Shown piece after piece: positions 24,247 to 33,727 of a DNA stretch of 64,000 nt. Both the position numbers and the translations under genes were made by a program. Origin of the DNA: Halieaceae bacterium (lineage in GTDB: Bacteria > Pseudomonadota > Gammaproteobacteria > Pseudomonadales > Halieaceae); the NCBI GenBank assembly GCA_902623175.1, contig CACNSR010000003.1, forward strand, positions 124,001 to 188,000, written 5' to 3'. The first letter of the stretch is position 1, and every line of letters begins with the position of its first letter. The notes below the pieces were generated by a model, which saw only the letters and a list, made by a program, of their open reading frames with translations, was not told the origin of the DNA and ran no database searches.

Positions 24247-24858
24247 TCACATACCGTTTAGAAAGGTATCGTGATCGATCAGGTCGCTGTCCCTAACGGA
24301 AGTAAGCGCCCGGGCATAGGCAAGCAGCAAATCAAGCGCGTAACGACTTCGGGTGGCAAAGATGTCATGGAGTGCGGCATCATTTGTCGTTGCGTCATCG
24401 TTACAGATAGCTTTTACCTGTCTGGCAATCAGTTGTTCAGGTAGCCAGCAGAGACGGTTGTTTTTATAACTGCTCATCCGAAGCTCGGAAATCACATAGG
24501 CGCCGCCTTCTCCTGCTGAGACAGCGCAGGGCAGAGCGGGCTTATGAGAAAGCTCGCCGGTGGCGGCCCACAACAAGAAAAAATTTTTCAATGCTGCAGG
24601 CACCATGCCGTGCCACTCGGGCGCAATCACAACAAACCCGTCGCAAGCGTCGAGTTCCGATTTGAGCTCGGGCAACATAGACCACTGGGGCCCATTGCTC
24701 CACAACTCCTCGTCCCACAGTGGCAAAGGGGTTTTACCGAGGTCTAGTGACCAGATACTGACGCCGTCGGTGGACGAGAGCGCCTTGCTGAGAAACCGCC
24801 CGACTTTTGCGCTCTCAGAGTCGGAGCGATGGCTCCCGACGATGACGCCTATCTTCAC
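24247..24858 (-). CDS. NAD(P)H-dependent FMN reductase, flavodoxin fold
   Basis: The 203-residue protein has the NADPH-dependent FMN reductase fold: IGVIVGSHRSDSESAKVGRF as the phosphate-binding loop and APEWHGMVPAALKNFFLLW in place of the usual PEYHGSxPGxLKN. It follows the dienelactone-hydrolase-like gene by eight bases. It may reduce quinones, azo compounds or free FMN. Confidence 0.87.
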   Translation of the reverse strand: MKIGVIVGSHRSDSESAKVGRFLSKALSSTDGVSIWSLDLGKTPLPLWDEELWSNGPQWSMLPELKSELDACDGFVVIAPEWHGMVPAALKNFFLLWAATGELSHKPALPCAVSAGEGGAYVISELRMSSYKNNRLCWLPEQLIARQVKAICNDDATTNDAALHDIFATRSRYALDLLLAYARALTSVRDSDLIDHDTFLNGM

Positions 24859-24866
24859 GTTGGCGC

Positions 24867-25538
24867 TCAGGCGCAGAGGGCATCGTTAAACAAGATCAGC
24901 GTTCGTTCTCTGGCGTGGCTTGCTGCCGTTGCGTCGTAGGAGTCCCGTTGATCACAGTTGAAACCATGATCCGCTGCATAGACATGCACCGGCAGGTCCG
25001 GCTGCTTTTCCTTAAAGGCGGCCACGGAATCCATTGGGATATGCGCATCCTGCTCACCAAAGTGCAGGATGATTGGGCAGGAAGGCGTCAGTTCCGCGTT
25101 GTCCGGGATGCCGCCACCATAATAAGCGGAAGCTGCCGACACCTGATTCAGGTTGCAGCTCGATAGCCACGTCAGCAGACCGCCAAAGCAGTAGCCAACC
25201 ACGCCGACCTTTCCATGATTCGCAGCTGCATCAATGGTGGCTTGCAGATCGGCCAAAGTCTGGTCCATATCCAGCTTTTGGAAAGCGAGTTCAATGCCCG
25301 CGGTCATGTCGTCTTCGGTGTAGCCCAGCTGCACGTCCCGCTCTAGACGGTCAAAAATGGCTGGAGCGATCGCATAAAAACCCGCTTCAGCGTAACCGTC
25401 GACAACGGAACGGATATGCGAGTTGACGCCAAAGATCTCCTGTATGACCACAACAGCGCCCTTTGCCGCGCCCGTGGGGCTCACCTCGTAAGCACCGAGT
25501 TCAAATCCATCGCTGCAGGTAATCGTCGTGTTGGGCAT
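24867..25538 (-). CDS. Dienelactone hydrolase family protein
   Basis: The 223-residue alpha/beta hydrolase has the Cys nucleophile in VGYCFGGLL (near residue 118), an Asp in FGEQDAHIP and the His of ADHGFNCDQR. That triad and length match carboxymethylenebutenolidase. AGAGGAG precedes ATG at 25538. It could open a lactone made by ring oxygenation, but many such proteins have unknown substrates. Confidence 0.9.
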   Translation of the reverse strand: MPNTTITCSDGFELGAYEVSPTGAAKGAVVVIQEIFGVNSHIRSVVDGYAEAGFYAIAPAIFDRLERDVQLGYTEDDMTAGIELAFQKLDMDQTLADLQATIDAAANHGKVGVVGYCFGGLLTWLSSCNLNQVSAASAYYGGGIPDNAELTPSCPIILHFGEQDAHIPMDSVAAFKEKQPDLPVHVYAADHGFNCDQRDSYDATAASHARERTLILFNDALCA

Positions 25539-25557
25539 AGCTATCTCCTCTGGGGCC

Positions 25558-25809
25558 TTATGGGGGTGTCGATATTAAAGGCCGGTCATTGTGACCAAAG
25601 TCGACGCTGAATGAAAACCCCATGGTCGTCGCGCCACTCTGGTGAGAGCCGTTGGTGTCGCCGGGGATGATCTCACCCTCCTTGAAAAGGCTGAGTGTCC
25701 AAGGCCAGGTTTCCAAGATCTGGAGCAACACATACAATTCACAGTTCCTATGATGGGCAAGCAAGTGAGCGCCATTGCGACGTAGGACGCCGGCTTCACG
25801 ATCGCCCAC
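25558..25809 (-). CDS. Small hypothetical protein
   Basis: The 83-codon frame starts with GTG at 25809 (AGGA five bases upstream) and ends 19 bp before the dienelactone-hydrolase-like gene, so it could lead that operon. Codon use looks protein-like, with a run such as [19 protein letters not shown] and a second half rich in Gly, Ser and Asp. I do not recognise the family. A non-coding leader is the alternative. Confidence 0.45.
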   Translation of the reverse strand: MGDREAGVLRRNGAHLLAHHRNCELYVLLQILETWPWTLSLFKEGEIIPGDTNGSHQSGATTMGFSFSVDFGHNDRPLISTPP

Positions 25810-25838
25810 CTTCTTCCTTTGCCCGCGAGCACCTGCAA

Positions 25839-26693
25839 ATGCCTGATTCGAATACGTTCATATCGCCCGCGGAACTCGCCTCGCAGCTGGAGAGTCCCGA
25901 TATCACGGTTATTGACGCCTCCTGGTATTTGCCGGCGGACGGTCGCGACTCCAAGGTAGAGTTTCTGGCGAGCCGAATCCCCGGCGCTCAGTTTTTTGAT
26001 ATCGACACCGTGGCGGACCTAGACCACGCCTGTCCCCACATGCTGCCCAGTGAACCGGTATTCACCGACAGCGTTCAGGCACTGGGCATCAGCGCGGACA
26101 GCCGGGTGGTGGTCTATGACGGTAAGGGGCTGTTCTCTGCCGCTCGGGCCTGGTGGATGTTCCGCGTATTTGGTCATGACAGGGTGCAGATTCTGAAGGG
26201 CGGACTGCCGGGTTGGATTGCTGCAGGTTATGACACGGAGCAGGGCGAGCCCACGGTCGCCACGTCAGGCGTGGATTTTGTCGCGGCACATCAGCCGGCC
26301 TGGGTAACAGATGCAGAAGGTGTTAAAGCTGCGCTGTCATCCCGGAGTCATATTGTTGTCGATGCGCGTTCCGGGCCCCGTTTTGCCGGCGATGAAGAAG
26401 AACCGCGGCCTGGCGTGCGCCCGGGTCATATCCCCGGCTCGAAAAATTTACACTACGGTCAGATCCTGAGTAGCGATCCCGCGGGTCTGAAACCGTTAAG
26501 GGAACTGGAGGCGCTATTTGACGGCGTCGGTGCCGTTCTCGGTGAGCGAGTCATGACCACCTGCGGGTCAGGTATTTCCGCTTGCCTGCTGGCGGTGGCC
26601 CTGCATGAGCTGGGACGTTCTCCGGTAGCGGTATACGACGGTTCGTGGGCCGAGTGGGGTGCCCGCCCGGATTGCCCCGTTGAGAGGGGGTGA
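25839..26693 (+). CDS. sseA: 3-mercaptopyruvate sulfurtransferase
   Basis: The 284-residue tandem rhodanese has an inactive N-terminal domain and a catalytic C-terminal domain. The active loop CGSGISAC is the mercaptopyruvate type (CGSGVTAC in E. coli SseA), not the CRKGVT loop of thiosulfate sulfurtransferase. The linker [17 protein letters not shown] is typical. ATG at 25839 gives the normal length; an in-frame extension to 25695 is not protein-like. It moves sulfur from 3-mercaptopyruvate to cyanide or thiols. Confidence 0.93.
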   Translation: MPDSNTFISPAELASQLESPDITVIDASWYLPADGRDSKVEFLASRIPGAQFFDIDTVADLDHACPHMLPSEPVFTDSVQALGISADSRVVVYDGKGLFSAARAWWMFRVFGHDRVQILKGGLPGWIAAGYDTEQGEPTVATSGVDFVAAHQPAWVTDAEGVKAALSSRSHIVVDARSGPRFAGDEEEPRPGVRPGHIPGSKNLHYGQILSSDPAGLKPLRELEALFDGVGAVLGERVMTTCGSGISACLLAVALHELGRSPVAVYDGSWAEWGARPDCPVERG

Positions 26694-26746
26694 GAAGCAT
26701 GACGCTCTCTGTTATCGTGCGCCGCGGTGAATATCACGCTTAACCC

Positions 26747-27487
26747 ATGACCAACCTCTATTTAATCGGCAACTGGAAGCAGCACGGCAGTCGCGCAGCG
26801 ATTCAGGCCTTCGCGCAACAGTGGTCTTTTGACGCTAATCCCCGACTGCGCATTGCTATCGCGCCCCCGTTTCCTTACCTGCAGACCTTGCGTGAGGCGT
26901 TACCTGGCTGTGAGTTAGCGGCACAGGACTGCTCGGTCCACGCAAAGGGGGCGTACACCGGTGAGGTATCTGCCGATATGGTGGCGGACCTTGGCTGCCA
27001 GTTTGTACTCGTTGGACACTCCGAGCGGCGGCAGTATCACGACGAGACGGATGAACTGATCGCCAAGAAATTGGTTGCGGCCCAGTCGGCGGGGGTGACC
27101 CCCGTTCTCTGTGTGGGAGAGCAGCAGGCTGCGCGGGAAGCGGGGGAACAGGAGGACGTGGTGCGCGCACAACTGCGATCGGCTCTAGCGACAATTCAAC
27201 CGAGTTTACTGATTGCCTATGAACCCGTCTGGGCAATCGGCACGGGCCTGACGGCCACGCCGGATCAGGCGAATGACATGCACGCCGTGATCAAGCAAGA
27301 AGTGGCTTCCTTGTCGGGAGCGTCGCACGCCACGCCGATTCTTTACGGTGGCAGCGTCAACGCTGACAATGCCGATGCGTTGTTTGCCTGCCCGCATGTC
27401 GATGGCGCACTGGTGGGTGGTGCCTCTCTGGAGGCAGCCTCTTTCATGGCGGTTGCGCAGTCCGCGTCGAATAACCTGAGTCACTGA
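26747..27487 (+). CDS. tpiA: Triosephosphate isomerase
   Basis: The 246-residue enzyme interconverts dihydroxyacetone phosphate and glyceraldehyde 3-phosphate. Catalytic His is in LVGHSERR, Glu in AYEPVWAIGTG, and the phosphate loop is LYGGSV. The usual GNWKMN is GNWKQH (residues 8-13); Asn9 and Lys11 are kept. It stands 53 bp after sseA and ends one base before the thiolase-like gene, not in the common tpiA-secG order. Confidence 0.95.
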   Translation: MTNLYLIGNWKQHGSRAAIQAFAQQWSFDANPRLRIAIAPPFPYLQTLREALPGCELAAQDCSVHAKGAYTGEVSADMVADLGCQFVLVGHSERRQYHDETDELIAKKLVAAQSAGVTPVLCVGEQQAAREAGEQEDVVRAQLRSALATIQPSLLIAYEPVWAIGTGLTATPDQANDMHAVIKQEVASLSGASHATPILYGGSVNADNADALFACPHVDGALVGGASLEAASFMAVAQSASNNLSH

Positions 27488-27488
27488 G

Positions 27489-29018
27489 ATGTCGATTGAT
27501 CCCAAAACGCCAGTTTTGCTGGGTGCAGGTCAGTTTACCGAGCGTCTCGATCATCAATTTGAGGGATTAATGCCAGAAGATTTGGCCGCGCGTGCCTGCG
27601 AGGCAGCCCTAACTGATAGCGGCGCGGCGGCGTCATTAAGTCCGCTAATCGACCGTCTCGCCTGCGTGCGAATGTTTGCCCACTCTGTGCCGGATCCCAT
27701 CGTGCCTGCGATTGCTCCTTTTGGAAGGAGCAGCAGTCCGCCCCTCTCGATTCTTCGCCGGCTTAAGCTACCGAATGCCTCAGCGATCTATTCGCGGGCT
27801 TGCGGCGACGAGCCCCAGCGCTTGGTCTTTGAGCTGGGTAATGCGTTAGCCCGCGGTGAAATCAACGGTGCGATTATTTGTGGCGCCGAGGCGCTGGCCA
27901 CTACCCGCCAGCTGCAACGACAGGGTCACTCTGCGGACTGGCGCGATGAACCAGAAGGTGAAACCGACGACCGCGGTGCGTGTATCGATCTGTTGTTTGA
28001 CGCTGAGCTCAATCGGCATGGAGCCTGGAATCCCGTCGATATCTATCCGATACAAGAACAGGTTCGGCGCAGTGAGCTTGGCCTCAGTAAATCTGCTTAT
28101 CGGGCGCTGGTTGCAGAACTGATGGCGCGCTTTAACAGTGTAGCCGCGACTAATCCACATGCCATGTTTGACGACGTGATGACGGCTGCAGAGATAGGCG
28201 AGGAGTCCAGTAAAAACCGTCTGATGGGTGACCCCCACTTGAAGTCGATGGTGGCTAAAGATGGCGTGAATCAGTCCTCAGCCCTGGTGCTTACGCGTTG
28301 GGAGACGGCGAAGTCCCTCGGGGTGGCGGATCGGGCGATTTTTCTCCACGGCCACGCTACGGGGTCTGAGCCTCAGGTGTTGAACCGAAAATCCCTAGGG
28401 CAGTCAGAGGCAATGACGGCTGCGTATCACAACGCATTAGCGGGGGCTGGTATTGAGGCGGCGCAGGTTGGCGCGGCGGACCTGTATTCCTGTTTCCCGA
28501 TTGCTGTGTGGGTGGCGATGGATGCCTTGGATATGTCGCTCGATGACCCACGGCCCTTTACGCTGACGGGAGGGTTACCGTTCTTTGGCGGGCCGGGTAA
28601 CAACTACTCCACCCACGGAATTGCCGAGATGGTGCATTGGCTGAGAGCGCAGCCTGAGCCTGCATATGGCGTCGTGGGTGCCAATGGTGGTTATCTGTCA
28701 AAGCACGCGGTGGGCGTTTATGCCAACATGCCCGCTAAGTTTCCTGAAGCGGTCCCAGAGTTCAAAGCTGCAGAGGTTGTCGAGGTTGTCTCGGACCCAG
28801 AGCCTTTCGGGGTGATAGAGAGCTACACCTTTCAACAGCCAAAAGGCGGCGCAAGGGCGGTGATTGTGGGCCGGCAGTTATCTGATGGGCGCCGATGGGT
28901 CGGGGTGGCTGACCCTGAGGATGCCGATCTGCTTGAGTGGTTTGAGAAGGCAGACCCGCTGGGTGAACAGATAGTGGTGTCTGGTGGCGAGCGCAATATT
29001 GTGCGCCGGCGGGCCTGA
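27489..29018 (+). CDS. Thiolase-like acetyl-CoA acetyltransferase family protein
   Basis: The 509-residue thiolase-superfamily protein resembles the acetyl-CoA acetyltransferase/SCP-x group. It has a Cys in SRACGDEP near residue 103, where the nucleophile is expected, DLYSCFPIAV in the C-terminal half and a His-bearing loop GGPGNNYSTHGIAEM. A C-terminal extension of about 90 residues follows. It forms an operon with an SDR and a crotonase, so it probably completes a short beta-oxidation set. Confidence 0.82.
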   Translation: MSIDPKTPVLLGAGQFTERLDHQFEGLMPEDLAARACEAALTDSGAAASLSPLIDRLACVRMFAHSVPDPIVPAIAPFGRSSSPPLSILRRLKLPNASAIYSRACGDEPQRLVFELGNALARGEINGAIICGAEALATTRQLQRQGHSADWRDEPEGETDDRGACIDLLFDAELNRHGAWNPVDIYPIQEQVRRSELGLSKSAYRALVAELMARFNSVAATNPHAMFDDVMTAAEIGEESSKNRLMGDPHLKSMVAKDGVNQSSALVLTRWETAKSLGVADRAIFLHGHATGSEPQVLNRKSLGQSEAMTAAYHNALAGAGIEAAQVGAADLYSCFPIAVWVAMDALDMSLDDPRPFTLTGGLPFFGGPGNNYSTHGIAEMVHWLRAQPEPAYGVVGANGGYLSKHAVGVYANMPAKFPEAVPEFKAAEVVEVVSDPEPFGVIESYTFQQPKGGARAVIVGRQLSDGRRWVGVADPEDADLLEWFEKADPLGEQIVVSGGERNIVRRRA

Positions 29019-29058
29019 TTATTAGATATTAATTTGAGTGAGTAATAGGAGTTAACAT

Positions 29059-29832
29059 ATGGATATCAAGGGAAAAGTCGCGGTCGTTACAGGCGGCGCC
29101 TCGGGCATCGGGCAGGCGGTTACACGCCGCATCGCCGCGGCCGGCGGCAAAGTGGTCATTTTCGACCTGAATGAAGACGCAGGGCAGGCGATGGTCACTG
29201 AACTTGGTGCAGACAATTGCGTTTTCGCCAACGTTAACGTGGTGGATGAGGACTCCGCAAAAGCCGGTATTGAGACCGCTCTGGACGCTTTTGGCACGAT
29301 CCATATCAACGTGAACTGTGCCGGTATCGGTAACGCCGCGAAAACCCTCGGCCGGGACGGCCCCTTTCCGATGGATGTCTGGAGCAAAGTCATAGCGGTG
29401 AACCTGACGGGCACCTTCAATGTGTTGAGATTGTGCGCGGAAGTCATGGCCAAGCATGATCCCGTCACCGAAGACGGTTCACGAGGGGTGATCATTAACA
29501 CCGCCTCTGTAGCCGCCTATGAGGGGCAGATGGGCCAGGCCGCTTATAGCGCCAGTAAGGGCGGTATTGTCGGCATGACGTTGCCAATTGCCCGGGACCT
29601 CTCGACGGTGGGTATTCGGGTGAATACGATCGTTCCCGGCCTGATCAACACGCCGTTGTTCAATGGCCTGACTCCGGAATTCGTTGAGTCATTGTCGCAG
29701 TCGGTGCTCTATCCAAAGCGGCTGGGAAGGCCTGAGGAAATCGCGCAGCTGGCGACGTCTATCATCGACAACGATTACATTAATGGTGAGTGCATCAGAA
29801 TGGATGGCGGCATCCGGATGCAGCCGCGCTAA
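29059..29832 (+). CDS. SDR, 3-hydroxyacyl-CoA dehydrogenase type 2 (HSD10-like)
   Basis: The 257-residue SDR has TGGASGIG near residue 12, NCAGIG, the Ser of TASVAAYEGQ, and YSASKGG. The long loop around KTLGRDGPFPMDVW and LPIARDLSTVGIRVNTIVPG match the HSD10/3-hydroxy-2-methylbutyryl-CoA dehydrogenase group. AGGAG precedes the ATG. With the flanking thiolase and crotonase it suggests oxidation of short or branched acyl-CoA. Confidence 0.9.
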   Translation: MDIKGKVAVVTGGASGIGQAVTRRIAAAGGKVVIFDLNEDAGQAMVTELGADNCVFANVNVVDEDSAKAGIETALDAFGTIHINVNCAGIGNAAKTLGRDGPFPMDVWSKVIAVNLTGTFNVLRLCAEVMAKHDPVTEDGSRGVIINTASVAAYEGQMGQAAYSASKGGIVGMTLPIARDLSTVGIRVNTIVPGLINTPLFNGLTPEFVESLSQSVLYPKRLGRPEEIAQLATSIIDNDYINGECIRMDGGIRMQPR

Positions 29833-29847
29833 ATAAGGAGTGAAGCG

Positions 29848-30618
29848 ATGTCAGACGAAGTGACAGTTTTAAGCGACGAGGCGGACGGCGTCCTCGTCAT
29901 CACCATCAACCGTCCAGAAGCAAAAAATGCGGTCAACCTCTCTGTTGCGAAGGGTATCGCAGCAGCCCTTGAGCGGTTGGACAGTGAGGATTCTTTGCGG
30001 GTCGGCGTGCTGACCGGTGCCGGTGGCACCTTCTGTGCCGGTATGGATCTGAAGGCCTTTGTCTCGGGAGAGTTTCCCCAGATCGAGGGACGTGGATTTG
30101 GCGGCATGACCGAGCGGTCCGCTGAAAAGCCGCTGATTGCGGCGGTAGAGGGCTACGCCCTCGCTGGCGGCTGCGAGCTCGCGATTGCCTGCGATTTGAT
30201 CGTGGCGGCAGAGAACGCCAAGTTTGGTATCCCAGAGGTCAAGCGGGGTTTGGTTGCCGCAGCCGGCGGATTGGTAAGGTTGCCGTCTCAGATACCTTAC
30301 CGGGTGGCGATGGAGCTAGCGCTGACGGGTGAATTCATGGGCGCAGAACGCGCCATGGCGATGGGGCTCATCAACGAGTTGAGCGAGCCCGGTGCTGCGC
30401 TGGATACGGCCAAGGCACTGGCGCAACGAATCGCCGAGAACGGCCCGCTGGCCGTCAAGGTCAGCAAAGCCATCATCAAGGCTTCTCGTGACTGGGGCGA
30501 TGATGAAGCCTGGTCCAACCAAAATGCGCTGACACAGCCGGTGTTCACCAGTGAAGATGCGATCGAGGGTGCCACCGCATTTGCAGAGAAACGCAAGCCG
30601 GAGTGGAAAGGGCGCTAG
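29848..30618 (+). CDS. Enoyl-CoA hydratase/isomerase family protein
   Basis: The 256-residue crotonase has TFCAGMDLKAF and YALAGGCELAIACD forming the oxyanion hole and keeps the Glu in GIPEVKRGLVAAAGG, unlike the crotonase at 15979. ATG follows TAAGGAG, 15 bp after the SDR stop. It is likely the hydratase of the thiolase-SDR-crotonase set. Confidence 0.92.
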   Translation: MSDEVTVLSDEADGVLVITINRPEAKNAVNLSVAKGIAAALERLDSEDSLRVGVLTGAGGTFCAGMDLKAFVSGEFPQIEGRGFGGMTERSAEKPLIAAVEGYALAGGCELAIACDLIVAAENAKFGIPEVKRGLVAAAGGLVRLPSQIPYRVAMELALTGEFMGAERAMAMGLINELSEPGAALDTAKALAQRIAENGPLAVKVSKAIIKASRDWGDDEAWSNQNALTQPVFTSEDAIEGATAFAEKRKPEWKGR

Positions 30619-30693
30619 ATGTTGCATTCATCCACTGATCTCGTCACGCTGGTTTAGGCAGGGCTGCACACTTAACGCGGAGGGGGCGGCGGT

Positions 30694-31818
30694 ATGAGTA
30701 GCGAAGACCTCAATGTTATTCGCAAGATGCTGGCGCACGACCTCATGCAGGTTTATGTGCGCCTATTCTTGTTGCTGACTGTTGTATGGTTCTCGGTGGA
30801 AGTCTTTGCGCCGTTTCTAGCGCTGGCGTTGTGGTCGCTGATTCTCGCTGTTTCGCTCTATCCTTTGAACCACTGGCTGGCAGTACGTTTGCGTTTGAGC
30901 GAGGGCAACGCGGCTGTTATCTTCATTTGCATCGCATTTCTAGTCATCGGCATCCCGGCGGGGCTGTTGGGCGCGTCCATGGCGCAGCACATGGGTGAGT
31001 GGGTGATGGCGCTCACTGAGCAAGGTTTTACCATTCCCGAGGCTGACCCCGCCGTCGCCGAATGGCCTGTGATTGGCGCGCCGCTATATGAGCTTTGGGA
31101 GCGTGCACACGAAGATCTGGTGTCCGCCGCGCAGACGATACAACCGCAGTTGATCGCGGGGGGCCGCTTTTTGATTGCTGCCGCCGGCAATACGCTGCTG
31201 GCGTTGGTGCTTTTTTTCATAGCGCTGCTGATTGCCGGATTCATGATGGCTAATGCGACACCGGGTGGCCAGCAAATGCGTCGGTTACTTATGACGTTCA
31301 GTGACCCCGCCCGAGGCGAAGAGATTCACGAACTTGTGGTCGCCACAATTCGGTCGGTATCCAACGGCGTCGTCGGCGTAGCCGTTCTGCAGGCGCTGGC
31401 TCTGGGAGTCGGTTTTTTGGTCTTGGATGTGCCGGCGGCGGGTGTGCTGGCGCTAGTAGTGCTGTTTTTGGGCGTCATTCAGTTGCCGTCGTCGCTGGTG
31501 GTGCTCCCTGTGTTAGCGTGGCTCTGGCTGGCGGCTGACGGGTCCACGCTGACTCATGTTCTGGGGACTATCTACTTGTTTGCCGCGGGTGTGGCAGATG
31601 GTTTGCTTAAACCGATATTGCTCGGTCGTGGTGTTGAAACGCCCATGCCCGTCGTCTTGGTAGGTGCACTAGGCGGGATGGCGGCAGAGGGGTTGATCGG
31701 TTTGTTCGTCGGGGCCGTCATGCTCTCGGTGAGTTACAAGCTGCTGATGGTCTGGGTAGATCACAGCGTTGCTGACCTCGGCGTGGACGAAACGCCTTCC
31801 GCGAGTCGGGATGCCTAA
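30694..31818 (+). CDS. AI-2E-family membrane permease
   Basis: The 374-residue membrane protein has about eight hydrophobic segments in the AI-2E transporter family order (Pfam PF01594): paired N-terminal helices, a soluble loop around residues 100-160, and the C-terminal GVIQLPSSLVVLPVLAWLW and GVADGLLKPILLGRG parts. GGAGGGGG precedes the ATG. Members move autoinducer-2, sodium/proton or unknown solutes; nothing here decides which. Confidence 0.87.
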   Translation: MSSEDLNVIRKMLAHDLMQVYVRLFLLLTVVWFSVEVFAPFLALALWSLILAVSLYPLNHWLAVRLRLSEGNAAVIFICIAFLVIGIPAGLLGASMAQHMGEWVMALTEQGFTIPEADPAVAEWPVIGAPLYELWERAHEDLVSAAQTIQPQLIAGGRFLIAAAGNTLLALVLFFIALLIAGFMMANATPGGQQMRRLLMTFSDPARGEEIHELVVATIRSVSNGVVGVAVLQALALGVGFLVLDVPAAGVLALVVLFLGVIQLPSSLVVLPVLAWLWLAADGSTLTHVLGTIYLFAAGVADGLLKPILLGRGVETPMPVVLVGALGGMAAEGLIGLFVGAVMLSVSYKLLMVWVDHSVADLGVDETPSASRDA

Positions 31819-31903
31819 GTCAGCCCTGGTCACGGCGCCACTGTGGTCCGTGCCTTTCTGCAGATCGTATCTCCGCACATAGAACTGAGCTCACCGCCAC
31901 GCC

Positions 31904-33697
31904 ATGAGAAATGATGTCTCAAGCCGCCTGTTGGCTATATTGGGAATGCTGTGCTGCACCGCGTGCACCATGCCTGACCCAGAACCTGAAAAAAGGATAT
32001 CGCTTAGCACTTCGAGTGGTGTGGTATCCGCTGAGTCGGGGCCGGAAGGATCGTTGATCTTCCGTGATATTCCCTTCGCCCAGCCGCCCGAAGGGGCGAG
32101 ACGATGGGCTGCGCCTGTCGGGCTTTACACGCCCGAGCAAATGATCCCAACGAAGCCGGAGCCGGTGATGTGCCCGCAGCCACAGAGCATGGCATCCGGT
32201 GGCGCTGAGGGTGACTACCTAGGCTCGGAAGACTGTCTCTACCTCGATATTTACACGCCCGCAAAGGCCACGGCTTCAGACCTGCCCGTCATGCTGTGGA
32301 TTCATGGTGGTAGCAACGTCACGGGGCATAAGGGCACCTACGACTTCTCACGATTTGCAGCGCGGGAGCAGGTGGTGGTAGTGGTCACTAATTATCGCCT
32401 CGGTCCGTTTGGATGGTTTGTCCATCCCGCCCTGAATGGCGCCGATTTGAGGACCACACCGCTGGCCAATTTCGGTACGCTGGATATGGTGGAGGCACTT
32501 CGCTGGACTCAGCGCAACATCACGCTGTTTGGCGGCGATCGCGAAAACGTCACGATTTTTGGTGAGAGCGCGGGGGGGCGAAATGTCTTTAGCCTGCTGG
32601 CCTCACCTGCCTCCGATGGGCTGTTTCATCGCGCTATTGCGCAGTCTGGGCACGTGCGCAGTCTGACGGCCGGTGAGGCCTATAACGCCGAGCGCGAGTA
32701 TCCTATGGTCGACCGGGGAAGCTGGGAAGTGGTTCAGGAGTTGGGTTTTAGTAACGCGGCGGTCGATGCCGAGGCGCTGCGTGCTGTTTCCAAGGACGAC
32801 CTACTAGCCGCTTACTTCGAGCTGGATGAAGATCACATTCAGCCAGCTGTCATTCGCGACGGAGTGGTGATCCCTGAAGAGGGGGTGCTGGCCGCATTGG
32901 CTGACCCTCGCTACGCGAAAAACGTACCGGTGATGGCGGGCACAACGCGGGACGAAGTGACCTTATGGTTGGGGTTGAGCCGTTACTTCGTAGATGTCAG
33001 CTATCCGCTTTCCAAGGCTTTGCCCGCAAAAATTCGTATTAAAGATCCGGCGCTCTACGCATTCTGGGTAGACATGCGCTCACGCGGATGGAAGTTAGGT
33101 GCTGTGGACGATCCCCTGTCGGGTATGCGCGAGGCGGGTTACACCGACTTGTACGCCTATCGTTATGACTGGGATGAGCAGCCCGACAACTACTTCGTGC
33201 CGTTCTCCAAGATCCTGGGTGCGGCACATGCCAGTGAGATTGCTTTCATCATGGGTGCGCCCATGTACGGCGCCATTGGCGATTACATGTATCCCAATAC
33301 CGACTCGGCAGCGGAGATGACCGAGATCATGATGACGGCATGGGGCGCGTTCGCGCGGGACGGCGCCCCGCGTTTGCCCGACGGCAGGGACTGGCCTAGG
33401 TATGATCCGGAGACGCCTTCATTTATGCGATTGGATGTGGGCGGGCAGTTGGGGCTTAGCGGCGATGTCCCCGGTCGCGATGAATTACTCAGTCTGGTGG
33501 CTGGCAGCGACGCGGTCTCTGAGCTGGAGCGATGTCTGTTGGTATGGGAGTTGCTGACCGCGGTGGGCGTTCCGAGCTACGACGTCTATGGCACCTGGGA
33601 GGACGGTCGTTGTGCCACCGTTGACGCGCCGGTAGAAAAGCGTCGTATTCGCGAGGCGCTGGAGGCCGAGTATGGCAGCGTATATTTTTCTGGCTAG
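31904..33697 (+). CDS. Type B carboxylesterase, putative lipoprotein
   Basis: The 597-residue carboxylesterase/cholinesterase-family hydrolase has an N-terminal signal ending at CCTAC, a plausible lipobox, so it may be anchored in the envelope. The nucleophile Ser is in FGESAGGRN (near residue 222), the oxyanion loop is MLWIHGGSN, and the His is in GAAHASEIAF. It hydrolyses esters; the substrate is unknown. It is separated by 85 bp from the permease and by 30 bp from the kinase. Confidence 0.9.
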   Translation: MRNDVSSRLLAILGMLCCTACTMPDPEPEKRISLSTSSGVVSAESGPEGSLIFRDIPFAQPPEGARRWAAPVGLYTPEQMIPTKPEPVMCPQPQSMASGGAEGDYLGSEDCLYLDIYTPAKATASDLPVMLWIHGGSNVTGHKGTYDFSRFAAREQVVVVVTNYRLGPFGWFVHPALNGADLRTTPLANFGTLDMVEALRWTQRNITLFGGDRENVTIFGESAGGRNVFSLLASPASDGLFHRAIAQSGHVRSLTAGEAYNAEREYPMVDRGSWEVVQELGFSNAAVDAEALRAVSKDDLLAAYFELDEDHIQPAVIRDGVVIPEEGVLAALADPRYAKNVPVMAGTTRDEVTLWLGLSRYFVDVSYPLSKALPAKIRIKDPALYAFWVDMRSRGWKLGAVDDPLSGMREAGYTDLYAYRYDWDEQPDNYFVPFSKILGAAHASEIAFIMGAPMYGAIGDYMYPNTDSAAEMTEIMMTAWGAFARDGAPRLPDGRDWPRYDPETPSFMRLDVGGQLGLSGDVPGRDELLSLVAGSDAVSELERCLLVWELLTAVGVPSYDVYGTWEDGRCATVDAPVEKRRIREALEAEYGSVYFSG

Positions 33698-33727
33698 GCA
33701 AGCGCGACCTTCGCTGCCGGTGAACTA

